Below, in pieces: positions 58,657 to 64,000 of a DNA stretch of 64,000 nucleotides; the stretch's first letter is position 1, and each line of letters begins with the position of its first letter. The stretch is from the NCBI GenBank assembly GCA_037783545.1, contig JBBELK010000994.1:124001-188000 (forward strand). Direction: 5' to 3'. The notes under the pieces are model-generated. The model was not told the origin of the DNA. It saw only the letters and a program-made list of their open reading frames with translations, and ran no database searches. The stretch comes from Henricia sp. BOLD:AAB3569. Lineage: Eukaryota > Echinodermata > Asteroidea > Spinulosida > Echinasteridae. A program made the translations under genes and the position numbers.

Positions 58657-58855
58657 TTATAGTTGATGGCATAAAGGGCCTTAGAGATGCCATAGAATTA
58701 ACAAGACCAGCTCCAACGGCCCTTCTGTATAGCTTTGAACCAGCGCCGTAAAAAGACGAGTTTTCTTATTTACTCTATTTACTGTTCATTTATGTATGTC
58801 AAAAACTACACCTTTCAATTTTAAAACAAATGCGTAAAGACCACTTGGTAAAGTA

Positions 58856-59063
58856 CTGTAAAAGCTGAAATATTCGCGGTGGTTTTATTTTCGCGCATTT
58901 CGCGCACCGGACAGAGCCCGCGAAAATAACAACCCGCGAAAATATTGTTGGCGATCCCTGAAACAAAACATAATTTCCATCCGCGAAAATAACAACTCGC
59001 GAAAATGTCAGTGATGTTGAAATGCGCGAAAATATCTGTACGCGAAAATATTGGCTTTTACAG
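58856..59063. mobile_element. MITE with CTGTAAAAGC ends and CGCGAAAATA interior
   Basis: The ends CTGTAAAAGCTGAAATATTC and GAAAATATTGGCTTTTACAG are complementary with one gap. The interior has many copies of CGCGAAAATA in both orientations, giving strong self-pairing. Confidence 0.7.
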
Positions 59064-59598
59064 AAGATCATGTCCTCAGAGCTAGCTTGTGTAAATATTT
59101 CCAACTTTGTTTATATATAGCATCCAATCTCATGATGCCTCGAGAACGCGTGCACAAGGTTTATTTTGTAAAGTACCCATAATACCAGAATATTTTTGCA
59201 CGTCTTCTATTCATTTATCTGAGAAGAGATGTATGATTACCTGATATTATGACCAATGGGAATTTAGATAGAAGCGCGGAAGAATCGATCGAGTCTTCAT
59301 TCGCGATTAAAGAAAATATCGTGAAATTAGGAATAAAATGTTTTGCAAATGTATAGCTTTAATCTATAATACAGCTGAGCTACAAAGCTGTACAGTAGTG
59401 ATTCGTTACAGTGAGGAACGATAAAGTTTGACTTTGCCGCCATTTTGAAAAACAAACAAGTAAATAGGTATTTCTATATAAAAAGGAGCCAAAGTGTGCA
59501 TGACATTTTGAAGCACTTGTAAATATGGATTTCCAAGTTTGCAATTTTAAAAGAAATTCGCAATTTTAAAAGTGATAAAATATTCAATATATTTCCAA
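59064..59598. other. Intergenic, no feature recognised
   Basis: No gene or repeat recognised. Confidence 0.5.
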
Positions 59599-60035
59599 GG
59601 GTCTTTCCACGGTAATGGGTATTTTAAAAATAAGTCAATAATTCCTTTCAGATGTCTTCAGTTTATCTCAAACTTACAGAAATGTCCTTGTAGGCCTATA
59701 CTGTTCTCATCAGGAGATAACTTTTGCCCCATAAGGTCAGAAAATACTGCCATGCACATATACATTTCGCTTACAAAGTGTACAAATGTCCCCTATATAC
59801 GTATGTAACGTGGACAGACCAATAAATTGACATTTTTTTCTGTCTACAAATTGTTACAAAGGTATAATGGAAAATGTGTACACGGGTTTTCAGAAATGTA
59901 TGTTGTAGGACTATTTTTCTTACTCCTTTTGGTATTTCCTCAGTTTATCTAAGGCATTTGAAGTGCACTTTAACCTAAGATCTTGCATGGATCTGGTATG
60001 TCACAGAAATGTACCCTATTACTGTGGAAAGACCC
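59599..60035. mobile_element. Possible MITE, 437 bp, with about 23-bp TIRs
   Basis: GGGTCTTTCCACGGTAATGG at the left and CCTATTACTGTGGAAAGACCC at the right are complementary with two mismatches. No transposase frame inside. Confidence 0.6.
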
Positions 60036-61186
60036 ACTTACAAAGAAATCTACACCTGATTTCACTGATGCCTGTGTCTGAGGTTTCTTTTCCTTTTCTC
60101 AGATAAATTCATAAATTCATTTTCTTGGACAGAATGTCCCAACAGCGATGGTTTCATGTTACACATTTCGAGAGTCACTCGAACTAAATTTTGTACCAAC
60201 AAGAGCCTCACATTATACAGCTGCACCTGCTTATCGTGAAGTCTTTTCCCGTATACTCAACAACCTCCGAGGGCCCGGTGCTCCGAGTCACGACGAGGCA
60301 TGTTTCACGCCTGTCACACTCAATCTGACAGTAATTCCAAAATCCTTGACATAAATTCGCTTCTGCCTTTAAAAGATCCCTGAAATGGTCATCCAAGTCA
60401 GACTCATTTTGCTCAATATACGCAAGATTATATATTAACAAGACCGCACTTTAATATTTTGGTTTAAAATCAAAAGAATGCACATCAGTCTTTTTTTACC
60501 TTTTGACCACCATTTCACCCTAGTGTACATAAAGTATACATTCAGCATGTTAAATTGGCAATACTGCTTATATGAATACGAAATATATAAGCAACCACTT
60601 TTCATGGTTCATGCATGCAGGGAAACCGAAATCGGAACCATTTGCAAAACCAACACTCTGGGGTGGATTGCAATAAAGAAAGTTAAGATGCCTTAATGAC
60701 ACTTAAGACGTCTTAACTTAGACATCATAGATTAATTTTGTGCTGCAAAAAAATGTGTCATAACTTGTATATGGAGAAACACAAAACTTAACCTAAATCC
60801 AGTTATGACATACGATGTGTCTTAGATATAAGTTAATAATTGCAAAAAAAACCCATTATGTATTCATTTACGAAGGAGTTAATCATTACCAAAATCCAGG
60901 GCAGTCCAAACGGACATATGGTATTTCTCGGTGCGGGGCGTTACTTGGGCTGATAAATCGATATCCGAATAATGTCCCCTAGCCTATATATAACGATGTA
61001 CATCTATAGAATTGCCATACGTTTTTTTATGAAAACATCAGCTGATTGTCGCGTTCATCCCCACGTATACGTACAAAATGAATACAAAGAAGTCTACGAA
61101 TAGTTTTATCATGCGATTATGTGTATTCAAGATACTTTGAAATACCTCGAATATGCAGTGGGCAGTGTTTTGTTTGTATAGTAGCA
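60036..61186. other. Intergenic, no feature recognised
   Basis: Short frames on both strands only (60148-60696). Nothing recognised. Confidence 0.5.
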
Positions 61187-61189
61187 TTA

Positions 61190-61444
61190 TGCTTCCCCAC
61201 CCCCTTAGGTGGGGGTTTGGTCACGTTTTTCATGCCCCAGTGTGGGGACTTCGGGGTGGGGACCCATTTAAATAAAAATGTCTGTGCATCCGATAGCAAG
61301 CTGTGCATGTTTTGCACCCGTGGGATTTTTGTCACCTAAATTTTACCCCAGGGGTGGGGATTTTGTCACGCGAAAAGTGACAATCCCCACCTCTTAAGTG
61401 GGGTAGTCCGGAGGGAGAGGTGGGGGAAACAATTGATATGTGCA
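61190..61444. mobile_element. MITE, family M1 copy 2, reverse orientation
   Basis: It carries the same interior as 49378-49666 in opposite orientation and ends GGGGAAACAATTGATATGTGCA. The left TIR is cut down to TGC joined to TTCCCC. Direct TTA flanks both sides (61187-61189 and 61445-61447). Confidence 0.78.
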
Positions 61445-61447
61445 TTA

Positions 61448-62117
61448 CGTTCAAATTGTTTTTATGTAAACATTCAATGATAAAATCTTTAAATTAAGGT
61501 ATTTTTTTAGGGCGATGACTCCTGTGATATCACAGTTTGTTTCAAAGCATGGAAATTCTATACAGCATACAATTTAAAAAATACAGTTTTTACCCAAGAA
61601 TTGCAAATTAATTTTGCTTCGAAACTGCAAGTTCCATATACAATAAATGGAAATTACATGTATTGATGAAACGTGTTTTGTTTGCCAGTTTTTTTGTGAC
61701 AAATAAGTGTAAATTCTGCAGGCGTATTTACATCAGTATGTATGAATATTTAAACTTGTCATCACGGTAAACATTAAAAACCAATCACGAGCTTGTTGAA
61801 ATACACAGAAAAAGACAACAAATCTTTTTTTTTACTAGCTATATCCCGTAGCCATTCTGTGCAGAAGGAAATTCGACCGAAATAAAAAGCATAGCCATCG
61901 GCTAAACAAACAACACTCATTGTTTCAATTTTCAGTTTTCAACTTCAATTTCGCAGTTTCAATTTTGGTCGGCAAAAGGAAATTCTCTCGAGAGCTAAAA
62001 CCGAAGCACGTTCACAGCTCTAACGCCAAATTGCCAGCCGTCAGAAGCCCGCACGAGTCTTCTGCAACTGCCGTTCTGTATTATTATTGTACACGCGTCT
62101 TCGAGCGACAATCCGTA
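61448..62117. other. Intergenic, likely upstream region of the 62118 gene
   Basis: AT-rich with a T9 run near 61827. From about 61920 a frame is open in phase with the 62118 ATG, but its start is a low-complexity TTTCAATTTTCAG stretch and is not called coding. Confidence 0.35.
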
Positions 62118-62232
62118 ATGTCTCAGTCAATTGAGACAGTAAGGAGAGCCGAAACTCTTGACGGGCCTCCGTCTGTTAGAAAACAGAAACGGAATCAACA
62201 TGCCTGCTCCTTAATTTATTTTCCCACGTACG
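62118..62232 (+). CDS. Gene at right edge, candidate coding exon 1
   Basis: Starts MSQSIETVRRAETLDGPPSV and continues with a basic stretch (RKQKRNQH) to ...FPTY, then donor G|GTAAAT. It leaves one base of a split codon (phase 1). The next three candidate exons all accept this phase. The product would have a short basic cytoplasmic N-terminus before a membrane segment, as in a type II protein. The family is unknown and the true start could lie further upstream in the same frame. Confidence 0.35.
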
Positions 62233-62353
62233 GTAAATTCCCACTGCTGCACTCGGATCTGAATATTTCTACTGTTTATAGTAAATATAACGTGTAGGCC
62301 TATTATATGTGGTTTTTGAGATAATATTTTATGGCGGTGTAGTTGTACCTGCA

Positions 62354-62663
62354 ATATGTGACGGGCTCTAGGAAAATGAGTCACAAGTCGCGCTGGCTAG
62401 TATTCTTTTTGCGACCATAAAAAGAAATCCGCGGCAAATCCACGCTCAATAAAATACCAAAACACAATGGAAATTCCTGGCGGTGCCCAGATACCCCCTG
62501 GAATGTCTGTGTTCCCCCTGGAATGTCTGTGTTACGCCTGGAATTTCTTTTGTGTTTAGGTATTTTAATGAGCGTAGAAATGCCACAGATTTCTTTTTAT
62601 GGTCGCAAAAAGAATACTAGCCAGCGCGACTTGTGACTCATTTTCCTAGAGCCCGTCACATAT
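62354..62663. mobile_element. Palindromic MITE, family M2, about 125-bp arms
   Basis: ATATGTGACGGGCTCTAGG at the left is mirrored at the right (CCTAGAGCCCGTCACATAT). The arms stay complementary through CGCGCTGGCTAGTATTC and AAAATACC over about 125 bp, leaving a short core with repeated CCCCTGGAATGTCTGTGTT. It lies in intron 1 of the gene model. Confidence 0.8.
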
Positions 62664-62946
62664 AGACATTCGTTAAGCCTATTTTGAGTATCGGAGGATA
62701 CATATACAGAATTTGCAATGTCCCAAAATGTTAATCAACCAACAAAATTATTTAAAGCATGGACGCAATTTTCGTTGTTTTCTTGAAACATAGATATCTT
62801 GCACTGACTTGACTTATACACAGGTTCAATTGGTTTTTATCCCATACATCTTCAAATCACACATGAAACGCCATTGTTAACAGTTTTCCAATCTTGCAAT
62901 CTATTTTTAAATCTTTTAATCTGATTATATGTTGTATACCTTGCAG

Positions 62947-63036
62947 CATCCAAGTGTTGCTGGGGTCTGTGCTGTGGACCTGGCCTGGCTGTGGGCGTAG
63001 TGGCCTGTATCTATTTCATCGTTATCCTGCCTGCAG
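62947..63036 (+). CDS. Gene at right edge, candidate exon 2 (membrane segment)
   Basis: Acceptor ATACCTTGCAG and donor CAG|GTAAG bracket 90 bp, entering and leaving in phase 1. It encodes SKCCWGLCCGPGLAV followed by GVVACIYFIVILPA, a Cys-rich juxtamembrane motif and a transmembrane helix. The Cys pairs could be palmitoylated (inference). Confidence 0.42.
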
Positions 63037-63067
63037 GTAAGACTTTGCAAATTCATGCGTCCCGTTT

Positions 63068-63240
63068 TGGTATCGTTGGGGAATCAGATTCTTCCCTTGC
63101 ATGCCTTCCAACTCTGTGGCCCTGGTTTTGAATCCCGTCCGGGTCAGTATGTGGATTGGGTTCTCAGTCCCTGCTTAATTTCGTGAGTTTCCCCCATGCT
63201 CTTGTGTGTGGCTTCCTGAAAATTCATGCAAAGCCATCTC
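63068..63240 (+). mobile_element. tRNA-derived SINE-like repeat, copy 2
   Basis: GTGGCCCTGGTTTTGAATCC and TATGTGGATTGGGTTCTCAG match the 58195 family; the 5' tRNA-like part is diverged. It lies in intron 2 of the gene model. Confidence 0.55.
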
Positions 63241-63248
63241 ATTTGACG

Positions 63249-63440
63249 CGGGGAATCAGGTTTGCGTAGTGGTTCTATCTCCTAAGTGGCCCTGGTTTTA
63301 ATCGCTTTTAGGTCATATTATGTGGATTCGGTTCCGAGTCTGTTTGATTCTATAGGTTTTCCCCGCATGTTGGTGAGTGGGGGTTTCCCTCCCATCTCTG
63401 GAACTGAGCATTGTTCTGTTGCACTTCGTAGGCGTGGTGA
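63249..63440 (+). mobile_element. tRNA-derived SINE-like repeat, copy 3
   Basis: Box A-like TTTGCGTAGTGGTTC, then AAGTGGCCCTGGTTTTAATC and TATGTGGATTCGGTTCCGAG. It ends near GTTCTGTTGCACTTCG, almost directly behind copy 2. Confidence 0.6.
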
Positions 63441-63732
63441 AGAACCCTCTAGGTTCTACAGGGCAACGACTATTGATTGCTTTCGATGACGTAGAACATC
63501 CGGGAATGTGGGGTGGGCAACAGTCACGCGCGTACACGCGCGCGCCAATAGACGCACATGAACACGCGTAAAAATACTCACCAGCGTATTTTCATGCGAA
63601 GATGCCGCACGCGGGCGTTGTGATACGTTCAAATTATTGAGCATGCACTCGGCTTGTAAAAACAAAAGTGCTTTTAGATGATCGCGATTTTTAGCCTGAA
63701 GAAATGCGTTTTTATCTTTCTCGATACAACAG

Positions 63733-63771
63733 CCATGGCGCAACAACATAAAGCAAGGTCAAGCAACAGAG
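63733..63771 (+). CDS. Gene at right edge, candidate exon 3
   Basis: Acceptor TTTATCTTTCTC...ACAACAG precedes CC ATG GCG; donor G|GTAAGT follows. Enters and leaves in phase 1 and encodes (A)MAQQHKARSSNR(G). Its own ATG has a good context (GCCATGG), so it could instead be the first coding exon of a shorter isoform. Confidence 0.4.
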
Positions 63772-63942
63772 GTAAGTGCGACCAATGCACATTTCTTGCT
63801 CTTTTTGCTGGTTATTACTCGAGCCACGTGGGTCATGAAAAATGCCCACCAAAATGGTAGATGGAAGGGGTGACGTCACCGGAAAGCAATCAATAGGTCG
63901 GCTAATATCAGCCAATCCATTCTCTTCCTATGATTCCTTTAG

Positions 63943-64000
63943 GGGATCATACGAAAGAAGAAGAATTTGTCAGTGAGAACGAGGTTAAACTAGTGCCGAT
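63943..64000 (+). CDS. Gene at right edge, candidate exon 4 (runs off window)
   Basis: Acceptor GATTCCTTTAG, then in phase with exon 3: GDHTKEEEFVSENEVKLVP, a polar acidic stalk-like stretch. It is open to the last base of the window. Confidence 0.4.

Noticed and set aside
61920-62117. N-terminal extension of the 62118 exon
   Set aside because: In frame, but it begins in low-complexity TTTCAATTTTC sequence; kept only as a possibility.
62118-62138. Alternative donor GTAAGG just after MSQSIET
   Set aside because: Joining it to the 62947 exon puts that exon in a frame with a stop, whereas the donor at 62233 keeps it open.
63313-63537. Minus and plus frames across the SINE-like repeats near 63.3-63.6 kb
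   Set aside because: They overlap repeat copies and CpG-rich DNA with no splice or domain support.

Overview
The window is metazoan nuclear DNA. It has Pol III tRNA genes with eukaryotic box A and box B, AT-rich intergenic DNA, many short inverted-repeat (MITE-like) elements, tRNA-derived SINE-like repeats and short spliced exons. Frequent TAGGCCTA-type words and the repeat types suggest a marine invertebrate deuterostome, perhaps an echinoderm. That placement is an inference and no single gene proves it.

Positions 1-48398 (three quarters of the window) are one head-to-tail array of glutamine tRNA genes, all on the + strand, with a mean pitch of about 176 bp. The array runs off the left edge. 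Counted by eye it has 275 tRNA-derived units: about 196 full-length genes with anticodon CTG, 47 with TTG, 14 with TTA, 17 copies of one truncated TTG pseudogene and one truncated CTG gene. The TTA genes are otherwise tRNA-Gln. A UUA anticodon would read the stop codon UAA, so they are candidate ochre-suppressor tRNAs, and they are the most surprising content of the window. The units are not random. Three spacer families, about 20 gene variants and about 13 kinds of 3' tail recur in fixed order, giving a nested higher-order repeat: a trimer-like base, recurrent 1385-bp and 2789-bp intervals, and a superunit of about 7 kb present three times. Duplication and deletion junctions fall inside tRNA genes. 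The array decays towards its right edge (46 to 48.4 kb), with more private mutations, a GC-rich 350-bp insert and a SINE-like insert.

Positions 48399-64000 are gene-poor. They hold MITEs: two copies of a family flanked by TAA/TTA, a Tc1-like element with a paralogous empty site, and several long-armed fold-backs. They also hold three copies of a tRNA-derived SINE-like repeat. Three weakly supported protein-coding loci are visible: an exon for a possible secreted peptide with an amidation-type GKR site (about 52.0-52.3 kb, +), a terminal exon with a seven-residue alanine-rich repeat and an acidic tail plus an AATAAA signal (56.3-56.8 kb, -), and a four-exon + strand gene start (62.1 kb to the right edge) that would encode a single-pass membrane protein, with all introns in the same phase.

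Numbering of tRNA bases is linear 1-72 within each gene. The gene-class and tail codes used in the tRNA entries are defined in the first feature.
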